A stretch of DNA of 64,000 nt, from NCBI GenBank assembly GCA_902729315.2, contig LR746265.1, positions 9,419,392-9,483,391 on the forward strand. Reading direction: 5' to 3'. The notes beneath the pieces were generated by a model that did not search any database, was not told the DNA's origin, and saw nothing but the letters and a program-made list of their open reading frames with translations. Source of the DNA: Spirodela intermedia (taxonomy: Eukaryota > Streptophyta > Magnoliopsida > Alismatales > Araceae). This document shows, piece by piece, positions 1 to 17,337 of the stretch. Every line of letters starts with the position of its first letter. The first letter of the stretch is position 1. The translations under genes and the position numbers were made by a program.

Positions 1-726
1 GTGCTGTCAGAGGAGCCCACGTCGTGCGAAGAGCTCTCCTCCTCATCTGCAACACTTGGAAAGAAATAATGCCCCCAATCATCAAGTACCCGGCTTTCTC
101 TCTCTCTCTCTCTCTCTCTCGCTAGACAGGAGCAACTTGTAGAAAGAGATTGCGCCGGTTAAACAGGCCCAGCACCAAATCTATCACACTGTTTTCTTCT
201 TCTTCCTTTTTTCCTCTTCTTTATTAATTTTATAGATTTTAAAAAAAAAAAGCATAATTGCCCTGGAAATAGAGGAGGCATTCAGCAATAAGAAATGAAG
301 AGGAAGGGTGGGGAGGAGTGACGTACAGAATTTGTAGGGACTGCGGAGGGCGGCTTCGAGCATTGCCTTGAAGTCCAATGCGGTGGAGACAAGTGGCTCG
401 CTTTCGTTCTGTGCATGGACATAAAAACAATGCCAGATAGATGTGGTGGAACCCATTAGATGAAGTTTTACCTTATAAATATGGTGGCCACAATCAAAGG
501 AGGTTACTTTAAATATGACAAGGTTATGCAAACATACGAGCTCAGGGTAACATTCTATGGCCCCATTTTAGTAGAAAAAATGTAACTTTAAATCCACCAA
601 TGATACCCTCTAGGCATCACCATTTTTTTCTTTTTTCTTTTTATTTTTTTCTGGGCACCCCCTTCTCATACAGTTGGTTTGCACACACACACACATATAT
701 ATATATATATCAAGAGATAGATAGTG

Positions 727-778
<52 letters not shown>

Positions 779-836
779 TTGTACAGAGGTAGAATGATTG
801 TATACACAGATATATATACATAATAAGAACACGAAA
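1..836. other. Intergenic sequence with simple repeats
   Basis: No convincing gene is seen here. A (CT)n tract lies at 97-120. A compound (AC)n(AT)n tract at 682-710 is followed by (GA)n at 729-774. The right part should hold the 3' UTR of the minus-strand gene that ends at 837. Short open frames here are explained by the simple repeats. Confidence 0.6.
682..774. repeat. Compound microsatellite (AC)n(AT)n...(GA)n
   Basis: Alternating AC then AT dinucleotides run to 710. About 23 uninterrupted GA units follow at 729-774. The tract sits within about 60-150 bp of the stop codon of the minus-strand gene, so it probably falls in or next to its 3' UTR. Confidence 0.9.
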
Positions 837-3800
837 TTAGACTGAAATATGGTTACTCTGGCATACATCATCAGATGGGCCCTGCTCCAACCCAAAGAGG
901 TTTGCATTGAAGAGGTCAGCTGGCTCTGCATCAGCTGCAAACAATCCCTTTGATTCTGCTGCGTCACTGAGATCAAGTGACGGCCCAAAAGCCAGATCTT
1001 CTGCACTAAAGAGAAACACCTCGTAGATTAAAGAACGATTATTAAAAATCTATCAAAAGAAGAAATTATAATGAAAAGTTACAAATTTTCTAACATCACT
1101 CACGAGTCTGAGCAGTACCTATTAAACCACAGCTGTTGTCATGAAGGAATTCTTCAGAGCCAATGATATGCGGGAGAGGACCACGAATTGACCAGGGCTG
1201 CAAACACGAAAGCACCGGGAAAACAATTGCTTGAAGAATTAAAATTAAATAAAAAATTAGATCAGATACATTAGAAGGTGACGATGCCAATGTCAATGTC
1301 GAGCAGTACTGACATAGTGGGGGGCGGCTTTAAGGAATATTATACAAATCCTCTTTTGTTAATGTACTGTATGTTTACATCTATCAAATAAACTTAAAGA
1401 AATGGATACTACAAAATTATTTTTTTGAGTAACACAGTGCTACGGTCCGGAAATGACTCTAAATGCAACATTGAACAACATAAAATTGATTCTTTAAGCA
1501 GCCATTAATGCAAGAGATGGCAAGATATACCGCAATGTTTCTTCTTTTCTATAAAATAAGCATGCTGATGGCACTGCCCAATGTAAGGCTTTATCTTAAT
1601 GAGCCGCAATTAAGTTATTCTGTTCTCCGTTCAGGTGGAGTTGCCTTGGATAAGGATCCATGATCCAGACGAAAACAATGACAAAGAAGCCTAAAAATCA
1701 TATACATATATAATAAGAAGAAGCAAAATTCCTGTTTTTAAGATTGAATTTTTTAGCTTAATAAAGAGAGAACAGGGCGATTGAGGTAGCAAGCTTATAT
1801 CCCAACTGTTTTCAAGTACATTGCTGAGATCAATGCTATAATAAATTTAGTAAAGGACCGAAAAATGAGAAAGATTTGAAGTCCATTTTCCTTCTATGAG
1901 CAGTAGACAATTCCAACGCTTATTTCTTCTGCAAGAGAGAATACTACAACAGAAAGTTGAGAAAGATTTTAAATTCTATTTCCCTTCTATAAGCGGTAGA
2001 GAATTTCGATGCTTATTTCTTCTGCAAGATAGAACACTACAACAGAAAACCAAGGCAGCTTCCAGAAATTTCCCTGGGGCTGTTCAAAGAAAATTTCCCT
2101 GAAAATCATAATAGTTATTGAAGAAGCTACAACTATAGATTGCAATTGGATAAGAAGATTACTAGAAGCAAGGAAAAACAATTACATTGAAAGTAGACCT
2201 TGCAGTAAATCTTTTATCTTTTCTCCTATGATCATTGAAGGAACACAATCCAAGCGACAGTGCCTCCTTGTACCGTGGTAATATGTCCATTTCATAGCTC
2301 TGAGCAGGAATGCTCCCGCCAACTGAAGTTTTAGAAAAATCCCTTGGACATGAATTCTCTTTTTCTTCTGGTTTTATCTGTGTTCATATAAATGAGAAAC
2401 CTGAATCAAGAAAGTAAACGGAATATCTAATTACCAAACGAATAAAGGTCCCAACGAAGATAAATTCTTTGACTGAAACTGCAATGAGAAAACAGAAACA
2501 CAATCACTGAGAAACAATCAGCAAGAAGTAAAACAGACACATTCAGTAGTGAATTTAGTAATGATAAAAAAAGACAGACAAGAGAAGAAGGCTGAAGACA
2601 ACCAAATTTTGACTCATATCAACCTACTTAAACTGCTGTGTACTAAATCTTCTCAAACTGGAAGAGGATCCTCCCTGCAAATGTTGCTGAAACTGCTACC
2701 CAGTAGCCTGCTTGAGCTGTGACTGATGTTGTAGCCCATACTGGACACAGCACGATTGCTGCATAACCAACAGTCCATAGATGGGCGATGTATCAACAAG
2801 TCATCTTATGAGGATTGAGCTTCCCAACCTCTAGCTAGGGGGTACACAAGGCAGGATGATTCTCAGTCAATTTTATCATACTCTTCTAAAATTTATCATA
2901 CTTGTGAACCCACTCCATGCTGCATGTGATAGGTAATTTCATGACCCCAAGCAACATCTCATTAAAGCTATCTATGGGTAACCATTCCCGTACTCTTGAA
3001 ATTGGCAGCAGACTTGACATGGTCACTTTAATTACGTAAATCTCTACGATTTAAGTTTCACAGATAAATCTACAACTTTTGTGGCTCCAAATCCAACTTT
3101 TATTGGTGTATTATGAACAATAGCCAACCCCACATCACTTTTCCATTTGGGTATACATAAATGGAATCCGCACATCCACAAAGTTGGAAAATTTAGCTTC
3201 GCATTAATTAAAAAATTGACATAATCAGCAAGATATTATAATCATTTCCAAAATGTACGCAAAATAAAGCTTTTTTCCCCAAACATTGTGAAGTTGATTA
3301 CACACATTCAACGATAAGATCCTCAAAACAACCCATGAATAAAAATTGAATTAACTGTTTCTGATTCGAACAGAAAATTTTAAAAAATTAAATAAGCCAA
3401 TTTGAAGCTTGATGTGGCAGAGATGCACATCACGTACTAGGCACAATAATTTTGGGGCCATCCCGGTAGCTCTCTCACATCAATTAATAACAAACCATGT
3501 TTTTGTTGGAAATTACCATGCCTCTAGTTCTACTGAGCGAAATTTGGAGACAGTTATCCTCCCCTTGTGCCACCGTCTCAAGGTTAATAACGGGGTAACT
3601 GAATCATCTCCTTTGCAGCTTGTTATTAAATCTCAATACCACATCATCATGATTAGTAGTCTTTCGTACATCCTTACATATGAACTCTATAACCGGCAAA
3701 AGAGGGCAGAAGAAAATTAAAACTTCGTTTCCCGGTCGCTCCCTAATCCAGCAACTCAAGATGTATATCTTTGGATATGAAAAGTCCAAGAAACTTCACC

Positions 3801-4223
3801 ATCGGCTCTCTGGGTTTAGAGAAAGTTCTGTTCAAAACATCCTTTCATAGAACCTCTCTCGTCTTCATACAATCATAAAAGAGAGTGAAAAATGTCACGA
3901 ATTGGTCACTGAAAAAGCTAAAATCGCGATTAAGAAGACGAGACTGCTCCACTCATTGCCAATTCGCTCGGAATTGGATAGCAATAGGTGAGCCTAATCA
4001 AATGATAAATAGAAACAGTGTTCGGGTTACGGATGGAGGGTGGATTACTTGCATTTTCTACGAAATGAGTATCGGAAAGCCGGCGGAAAGCTCCGATTGC
4101 GCCGCTCAGATCCCGTTCAGCGGCCCCGGCCCGGTCTTCCAGATCACGGACCTCCCTTGTCACCTCCTCCGCCCGTCTCTGCATCCTCTGCGCTAGCCCC
4201 TCCACCCTCTTCAAGATCTTCAT
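837..4223 (-). CDS. WASH complex subunit 2 (FAM21)-like protein, 4 exons
   Basis: The modelled exons on the minus strand are 4223-4053, 2377-2186, 1197-1119 and 1000-837, and they join in frame to 201 aa. Seen: an N-terminal heptad-like helix (residues 1-50), the motif LSDTHFVEN at about 49-57, ILPRYKEALSLGL in exon 2, and GPLPHIIGSEEF in exon 3. The tail is acidic and LF-rich (LFNANLFGLEQ). Known: the animal FAM21 head has the order LSNTQFIEN, a helix, then RPLPYLIGS, and it ties the WASH actin-nucleation complex together on endosomes. Inferred: this is the short plant homologue of that head, without the long FAM21 tail. The intron 1 donor is GC, not GT; the only GT nearby would break the frame with exon 2. 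An extra small exon inside the 1.7-kb first intron cannot be excluded. Start: the first ATG in frame with the helix. Confidence 0.66.
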
Positions 4224-4655
4224 AATTTCCCAAAAAAAATATAAAAATTAGCGGGGACCGATTTGGATGCGCAAGACTCGATCTCGGAAACCTCATGAGT
4301 GGGATAAGAGTCTCCAGATGCGGAAGCAGAATACCTCATTCTGCATCGTCAGGCGATTCCTGATGGGATCGACCGCCGGTATGCCTTGCTCCATCGCCGG
4401 TAATCCGCGGCAGTGTGGAAGAGACGCTCAGCCTGCTCTTCCCAGCGGCGTCAGAGGAGGTCCGGGAAACTCGACGACAGAGGTCTCGCTACTTCATTAT
4501 TCAGATGCCCACTGTCTTTGCGGTGTGCTGCCTCGCGATTGCACGCTTCACGTTGTAATTCTCCTCTGATAAAATAATAACTACACTAATTATCGGTCTT
4601 AACGATCCTGCCTGCTGACACAGCCGCTGGTACTGAGCCGACTTCATTCCTGTTT

Positions 4656-4718
4656 TGGGCTTCTCCAATAACTAACACAAATGGGCCTAGCCCAGCAGTC
4701 CATATCCTTTTTTGGGCC
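4656..4718. promoter_or_regulatory. Cluster of TGGGCY (site II-type) motifs between divergent genes
   Basis: Four TGGGCT/TGGGCC motifs occur on either strand within about 60 bp (4656, 4682, 4689 reversed, 4713). Site II elements are bound by TCP factors and are typical of plant housekeeping promoters. The cluster lies between the FAM21-like gene (start 4223, minus) and the AGD5 gene (start 5692, plus), so it may serve one or both. Confidence 0.5.
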
Positions 4719-5118
4719 GCCTTTTTCCCCTGCAGTCGCTCCCAAAGTTGATTTCGTACAATGAAACCTCCTTTTACCGAGTGGGGGAGGGCGGGGGGGT
4801 ATAAAACAGAACAATTTCTTTATTTTGAATATTTTCAGTGAATCCCTGTTTACGTAGTGAGTAACTTTTCTACCCTTTTTGTAAATAAGTTATTTTTTCT
4901 ACGACTTCATTTGCATCGCCCAATCTGGGCCGTTCGTTCCCACCGGCGAAGCCTGTGACGGTGGTGGGATTAACAATTTCAATAATTTAATTCCTATAAA
5001 ACTTGTTTATGTAATATTTTTATTTTCGGTTTAACCCGGGACCATCGGATCTGGGAGATTTCATCACGATCTGCCGTCCGATCAGATCTTGGATCATGTT
5101 ACAAGCCAAGGCAAGCCG

Positions 5119-5162
5119 GGCGGGCTGGAGGGCGGGCTGGAGGGCGGGCTGGAGGGCGGGCC
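5119..5162. repeat. 12-bp tandem repeat, about 3.7 copies
   Basis: The unit GGCGGGCTGGAG is repeated exactly three times and then partly a fourth time. It lies in the intergenic region upstream of the AGD5-like gene. Confidence 0.9.
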
Positions 5163-5463
5163 AGGCTGGTATTGTTAGAGGGCTTAGAATCGTTCGGCCC
5201 GTTACTTGAAAAGTAGTTATCTACATTATTTTGGGAATAGATAAAAAAAACTGAATAATAAGCCCGGGGAATTTAATGGCGACGTGTCGGCTCACCATCG
5301 TTCTTCGAAGGCGAGTATAAGATCTCATTATTATATTATTATTATACTACTGTTATTGTTTTATTTAGAAATTATTTTCGGGGAAAAAAGGAGATGAGAG
5401 AAATAATGAATGAGAGTCAAAGAAGGGAGAGTCCTGCTTCCGTTCGGCTCCCCATCTTTTTCT

Positions 5464-5466
<3 letters not shown>

Positions 5467-5504
<38 letters not shown>
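5467..5504 (+). repeat. (CT)n tract in the AGD5 5' leader
   Basis: About 19 CT units lie 190 bp before the AGD5 start codon. Pyrimidine (CT/GA) tracts just downstream of transcription starts are common in plant 5' UTRs. Whether this one is functional is not known. Confidence 0.75.
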
Positions 5505-5506
<2 letters not shown>

Positions 5507-5691
5507 CTCTCTGTTCTTCGCTCTCTCTGTGGAGGTTTGGAGGGGAGACGGAGAAGGGGAGAGGAGGGGGAGGGGCTCCATCGTCCTCTCCAAGTTTCTC
5601 TCTGGTTCCCTATCTCTGCCCTGGTGGGGGGATTTTGGCAGCTCCGGGCTGGAAGAGACGGCGGGGGGTTGAAGAGGCTGGCGAGGGAGCG

Positions 5692-12179
<6,488 letters not shown>

Positions 12180-13235
12180 AGAGGAGGAGAGAGGGTGGGG
12201 GAAGTTTGCCGATTGGGATATATGAATGTGGGTATTATTTACAGTCGAGTTTTTATTCGGGTCGCTCCATCTCAAACATTGATATCATGGGCAGATCTCC
12301 ACCGTTCATCTCGGAAGATCAGAGCCCCTCCACACGATTCGATTCGAGGTCTTGCTGAATAAATGGTGATGACGACGCCGTCTCTGTGTGTGGTGAGGGG
12401 TCTGTTCTATGCCATCTGAGATGTTCCTGCTTCTTCTTGTTCGTAAAAGCCATTCTCTCTCTTTCTCTCTCCCCGTTGACTGTTCGTAAAAGCCCCAAGA
12501 TTTGACTCTGTTCTTTGGGTGTGGGACCCGCCATCATATTTCTAGGGCCACGACCGAAAGCTGTGGGCCTGACCACCTTTCCTCGCTTGGCGGCACGCCT
12601 ATTTTTCAATTTTTTTTATGCGTATTGTATATTAGAAAGAGTTAATTGTGATTAAAAAGTTTCAATAATTCAGATAAAGCGAGGGAGCGCTGGATCTTTA
12701 TCGCAAATATATGTTTATTCAAGCGAGAAGATAATTAGAAAAACTATGAGCGGGTTATTAGGAAAATTCTAGGCTATCATCCTCTCCCAAAAGTTAATCT
12801 CTGGTGGGATAAGACGGGCGAATTTTTTTGTCAAGCCCACAAAATCTTCTTATTTATCGGAAAATCGTAATCTAATTTTGGCATATGGACGGCCGACGGC
12901 GTTTGGGCGGCGGCGATCGGGAAGGATGCCTCCAGGCAACCAGAGATCGACACGTGGATTCAATCTCATCGTCCATTTTCCGTGGAATCTGCTCGATTCC
13001 AATCTGACGGACACCGTCGTTTCTCTGCCGGCCGCGGACGCCCCCCCCCCCCCCGCCGAAAGAGGAAAAAAAGAGAAACTTTTGGAAGCTGTGGAGGTGG
13101 GACGGGGTCACTGTGTGTGCCTGTTGGAGACCCAGACAGAGAGAAGAGATAGAGAGAGAGAGAGAGAGAGAGAGGGAGAAGAGAGAGAGAAAAGGGAAGA
13201 GAGAAGAGATAGAGAGAGAGAGGGGGGGAGAGAGG
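12180..13235. other. AGD5 3' UTR and upstream region of the DUF761 gene
   Basis: The first few hundred bases are probably the AGD5 3' UTR. No gene is seen. The stretch 13139-13231 is a purine tract of GA units ending right at the next start codon, most likely a GA-rich 5' UTR. A run of Cs occurs at about 13042. Confidence 0.6.
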
Positions 13236-14028
13236 ATGGTTCTGTCGGGGAAGGTTCTGCTGGTGTCAACGGGGGTGGTCTCTACCGCAGTGGTGCTGCG
13301 GCTGTACTGGCCGGCGGTGGTCGTCTTCATGCCGCAGATTTACGTGGCGGCGCTCGGCTGGCTGGCGCCGCCGTACCTTTACTGCATCGTCAACCTCATC
13401 ATCATTTTCATCGCCGTCTCCTCCTCCTACCACCCCCACCAGCCGGTGCCGCCGGCGGAGCCGTTGAAGCTCCCCCTGGATGCCCATCTCCCGGCGGCCT
13501 TCTTGCCCGGCGGCGGACCGGCGGAGGAGCTCGGCGGCGCCACCGCCTCCGCCGCGACGGAGGAGGAGGAGAAGCCGCTAGTTTCGATGCGATTCTCTGC
13601 TCGGAGAGGCGCCAAGGCGAGCCACGAAGGTAAGGAAACAGCTCCTCCTCCTCCTCTTCCTTCTTTCTCCCGGCAGTGGCGGCGGCGGCGGCGGCGTTAC
13701 CGGCGGTGGCGTTTTTGGTGCAGGGAGGCCGCTGGGGGTGGCGAAGCCGAAGAAGAACGAGACGCTGGAGAGCACCTGGAAGGCCATCACGGAAGGACGG
13801 GGGATGCCGCTGGCGAGGCGCCTGAAGAAGGCGGACGGCGGAAGCGGCGGTGGCGCGGAGTGGGGGTCCTCGTCGCCACCGCGGGGGGGCGGCCTGCGGC
13901 TGCGGAGGGAGCCGTCGACGGGGCAGGAGGAGCTGAACCGTCGCGTGGAGGCCTTCATCAAGAAGTTCAACGACGATATCCGGCTCCAGCGCCAGGAGTC
14001 CTTCAAGCGCTTCTCTGCTCTGAGATGA
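13236..14028 (+). CDS. DUF4408/DUF761 domain membrane protein
   Basis: Exons 13236-13629 and 13724-14028 join in phase 1 to 232 aa. Residues 5-25 and 30-62 are strongly hydrophobic. They include the DUF4408 signature WLAPPYLYCIVN followed by an Ile-rich stretch, so two membrane passes are likely. A Pro/Gly/Ala-rich linker follows (65-130). The C-terminus carries DUF761: ETLESTWKAITEGR, then ELNRRVEAFIKKFNDDIRLQ and a final QESFKRF. Known: this plant-specific family is small and poorly characterised; members respond to stress or hormones in several species, and no biochemical activity is agreed. The coding sequence is very GC-rich compared with its flanks. The start is the first ATG after the GA tract and gives the usual short N-terminus before the first membrane helix. 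Confidence 0.88.
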
Positions 14029-14574
14029 TCAGCCGCCGCAGATAGATAAAGAGAGAGAGAGAGACGTCTCCGGTGTGACCTGAGTGTGGTGGGTCGTGTT
14101 ATTCGATTTGATTTGACTCGATGTAAAGTGTTGCGGAAGACTGTGAAGTTGTTATTCTTCTTCTGCTGATTCTGATTCTGATTATGCTTCTTATTCTATT
14201 TATACTTCTTTTTCTTGCTCTTCTTCTTCTTTTTCTGGAGAGAGAGAGAGAGAGAGGGAGAGAGATGCAATGCTGCACGAGTAATTTGAAGAGAAAGACA
14301 GATTCAGCGTGAGATATGGAGAGAGAGATGGACAACAACATGTAATATTGAGAGAGAGAGAAGAGCGATGTACACTAAAATACTGCCCATCTTAATAGAG
14401 AGGGATGTGCAGTCACGTAACACGAGTAATTTCAAGAGAGAGAGAGAGAGAGAGAGAGAGAAAATGGAAGTTATGGGCCAGTCCATAACGAATGTGTAGA
14501 CTCAGATTTCATTTTTCCGGCCATATAGCTTCGAAGCTCGTGATGCCTAAAAGAAGTGGGCCCCACACCCCCCA

Positions 14575-14605
<31 letters not shown>

Positions 14606-15555
14606 CCTGTGTCTATCTCTGGGAGTCTTCTAGTACCAGTGGGAAAGGGCGCGAAGTTTTCGAACATTTCCAAGCAAAACTGGGCTCTTTCTTATCCTGC
14701 TTTAAGCGCAGCGCGAGCCCCTCAGCCACCGGATACCGAGCGCCGATCCCCTTTCTTCCGCCTTGGCCGCCTCCTGGATCGCCGCCGGGAAGGCCCAGGC
14801 TACGGGAGCGGCTCATATCCCACAACCTTTCCATCTGCATCTTGCAGCCGGGGGTGATCTGCCGCTCGAGCGGATGCGATTTCAGGTTTCGGCGTATTTC
14901 TGGTAGGGTCAATTGCCTTTGTTTCTCATTTGGAGATTCGTCGACCGATGTCTGGATTTTTTTTTGCGTCTCTCAATCGTGGATTTCGCGGATCAGGTTG
15001 ATCTCCCCGCCCGATGCTGGCTGGGCTGGTCATTCACCTTCCCTGTTCTCGTCAAACCCTAGATAAGAGGCTCATCCTTTGCCAAATCCATAATCCAATT
15101 CAGGATCCTGCAAAGCTCATTTCAACTCCAGACCAGATACCACGGTCCTCTCTCTCTCTCTCTTTCTCTCTCTCTCGTAATGCTTGAGGCGCGTCGTTTT
15201 CTAGCTAGACAGCATGGACTAGCCGGATCACCCCGAACTCGATTCTGTGGCTGCTTTGTGGAACGAGTGAGGATGTTATCATGCAGTTCTTCGCATTTCG
15301 CTAGATTGGTTCTGTCTCTCGTTCTTGTCTGAGGTTCATTGCGGCCGTCTTCTCCCCATCGCACAATTGAGCCGACCTCATTATTCCTTGCTCCTGTCCA
15401 TGGCGACTCGCGGCTGGTGTGTGAAAGCTCCCGAGAAACTCCAATGGCGCTGAACGCATGGGGCGACGTGGGATCATAGCAGCGGCCATCCGACATCTCC
15501 CCCTGGCGATTCGAAGGAAGAGGAGGGGCGATTGGCTAATGCTGGCACAGAAGTT
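14029..15555. other. Intergenic region with many GA/CT tracts, upstream of PSF3
   Basis: No protein gene is supported. GA tracts at about 14237-14256, 14350-14362 and 14434-14461, and CT tracts at 14574-14600 and 15149-15176, dominate. The right half is presumably promoter and 5' UTR of PSF3. Confidence 0.55.
14556..14566. promoter_or_regulatory. TCP-type site GTGGGCCCCAC
   Basis: This 11-mer matches the class I TCP consensus GTGGGNCCCAC exactly. It lies 1 kb upstream of the PSF3 start. TCP sites are common upstream of cell-cycle and replication genes in plants. The distance is large, so the link to PSF3 is an inference. Confidence 0.4.
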
Positions 15556-16523
15556 ATGGCCAACTACTACAACATAGACGACATTCTCATGGAGGAAGAG
15601 GTGGAAACTTTGCTCTTTTCCGTCGCATCGATCTTATGTTTCGAAAATTTACCTTTTCTAGGACTCCATCTATCTAATGGATCACGGTCTTGCAGCCTAT
15701 TACATCAATCTTTCAGGTCAGAGCGAACGGGGTTGGGTTGCTGGATCCTGGCTCGGAATCGAACTGTGTATGGCTGCTCTGAAATCCTGCTCAAAACACC
15801 ATAGCTTAGCTTCCTGATAAATTTCTCATGCTCCATCCTCTTTCTGCTGCCCAGGTTGAAGCCGGCGCGAAAGTAGATCTACCATTGTGGCTTGCTCACG
15901 AACTTCACTTACGACAAGCAGTAGCCATCGGTGTCCCTCCCTGTTTCAGCCAGAGGTATGGATGATGCAGCAAGGTCTGCGTTTGCAAGATCCCCACGTA
16001 AGGTGGTGGCCTTTTTACCGAGTGACTAATGGAGCCAGGAAATATATTTTGGTGGGAATATGGATGAAGCTGTTGTTCTGTGGTGCCATCTATCTCTGTT
16101 TGAGAACCACAGCCGCCTCTTTCCGACAGGAGGACGAAGCTGAAGTGGAGTGGAGGAGGGGGGCTCCTTTCCTCATCTCTGTCTCCCTGGCTTTCGTTGT
16201 TCTGATCATGAATTCTTGCGCTGCAGAACGAGGAAGGAAGTTCAAGCGGATGCAGCGTGTGTGGATCTGAGGAGTCGATGCCCTTACTTTTATGAACTGG
16301 GCTGCAAGATCTTTCCCCTGTGAGTAGCTCCGATTATCTCCTTTCTCTCTCTTCCGGCCAAAATATGTAGAAAAAGGGGGAGAAGAATCCATGCATCATC
16401 ATCCCCTTTTTCTCACTGTCAACATCATGGGATCCTACATGCTGAGAACTAGGAGAGTTTGTTGGTGCATAATAGACTGGCTGCCGTGGCTGGGGGACCG
16501 CTAGAAAGTGGTTTATTTCCTGC

Positions 16524-16560
<37 letters not shown>

Positions 16561-17337
16561 CTTCTAGAATATTTTCTCTCTAAAACCAGCCGGGGCTGCT
16601 TTTCTTAGGCGTCTGTGCTCATGGATTGAGACGATTAGTTCCCTTGGACTTTTGAGGCTTGTGTGGGACAGCGGGATCCTTCCTGATGAATGTGGCTGCT
16701 ATTTCCAAGCCCCCCACCCAATATACAGAGGGGCCATCTTCATCGGCCACTCTGGCTCTGTCTGTCCTGGTGAATAAATTCTGAGAAGTAGCTCCTGATT
16801 TATCATTGACTGTGATTGGAGGGATGCCCTCAGTCCGGAAGAGCTGCTCCGAGCTTCACGCTGCACGATTTCTCCGCCTGATTCCTCCTCCTGGTTGGTT
16901 CCCCGCAGAGTCGGCGACAAGAGCATCGGGCCCTTCCTCCTCTACACCTTCACAAGCCGCTACAAGGAGATCCTCAGCAAGTCCCACAGCGCCCCTGTCT
17001 CCACCTCCCCCAAGTACCTGCCTCGCCTCACCCAGGAGGAGACCCAGCGTGAGATTATCATCATCCACCTCCCCTTTTATTCATTCATTATTTACTATTT
17101 TGGGGGAAAAATAGATAGATTGATATGCTGCCCAAAATGGGAAATCTTATGGGGGACATGATCTTCCCACTTGCTGTTGTCGTCGTCGTCGTCGTCGTCG
17201 TTGCAGTGTTCAAGGCAGCTCAATGGTCAATTGCGTCGTTCAGGAAGTGGCGGGTGGGGGGGTCGAGGCTGGAGAAAGCTTCCATCTTGGGGAGGAAGAG
17301 GAAGCCCGCCGCCGCCCAGCTGCCGCCGGCGGGGTGA
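15556..17337 (+). CDS. PSF3: DNA replication complex GINS subunit PSF3
   Basis: Six exons join in frame to 193 aa: 15556-15621, 15717-15767, 15855-15955, 16227-16319, 16909-17048, 17207-17337. Diagnostic stretches are MANYYNIDDILMEEE, NGVGLLDPGSESN, LPLWLAHELHLRQA, VDLRSRCPYFYELGCKI, GPFLLYTFTSRYKEIL, and the basic tail RVGGSRLEKASILGRKRK. The length equals the plant family norm. Known: PSF3 is one of four GINS subunits (with SLD5, PSF1 and PSF2), which join MCM2-7 and CDC45 to form the replicative helicase in the nucleus. The ATG at 15556 was preferred over the in-frame ATG at 15532 because homologues begin directly at the MxxYYxIDDI motif. The exon 1 donor (TCC followed by GTCGCA) is weak, but it is the only choice that gives the family's exact spacing between EEE and GVGLLDP. 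Confidence 0.9.
16526..16557. repeat. (CT)n in PSF3 intron 4
   Basis: About 16 CT units lie inside the 589-bp intron between exons 4 and 5. Confidence 0.8.
17179..17206 (+). repeat. (GTC)n abutting the last 3' splice site of PSF3
   Basis: Seven GTC units run directly into TTGCAG, so the triplet repeat replaces most of the normal pyrimidine tract of intron 5. Confidence 0.85.

Noticed and set aside
12878-14045. Long frames overlapping the DUF761 gene in other phases
   Set aside because: They are out-of-frame readings of very GC-rich, stop-poor DNA. The frame with DUF4408 and DUF761 motifs is the real one.
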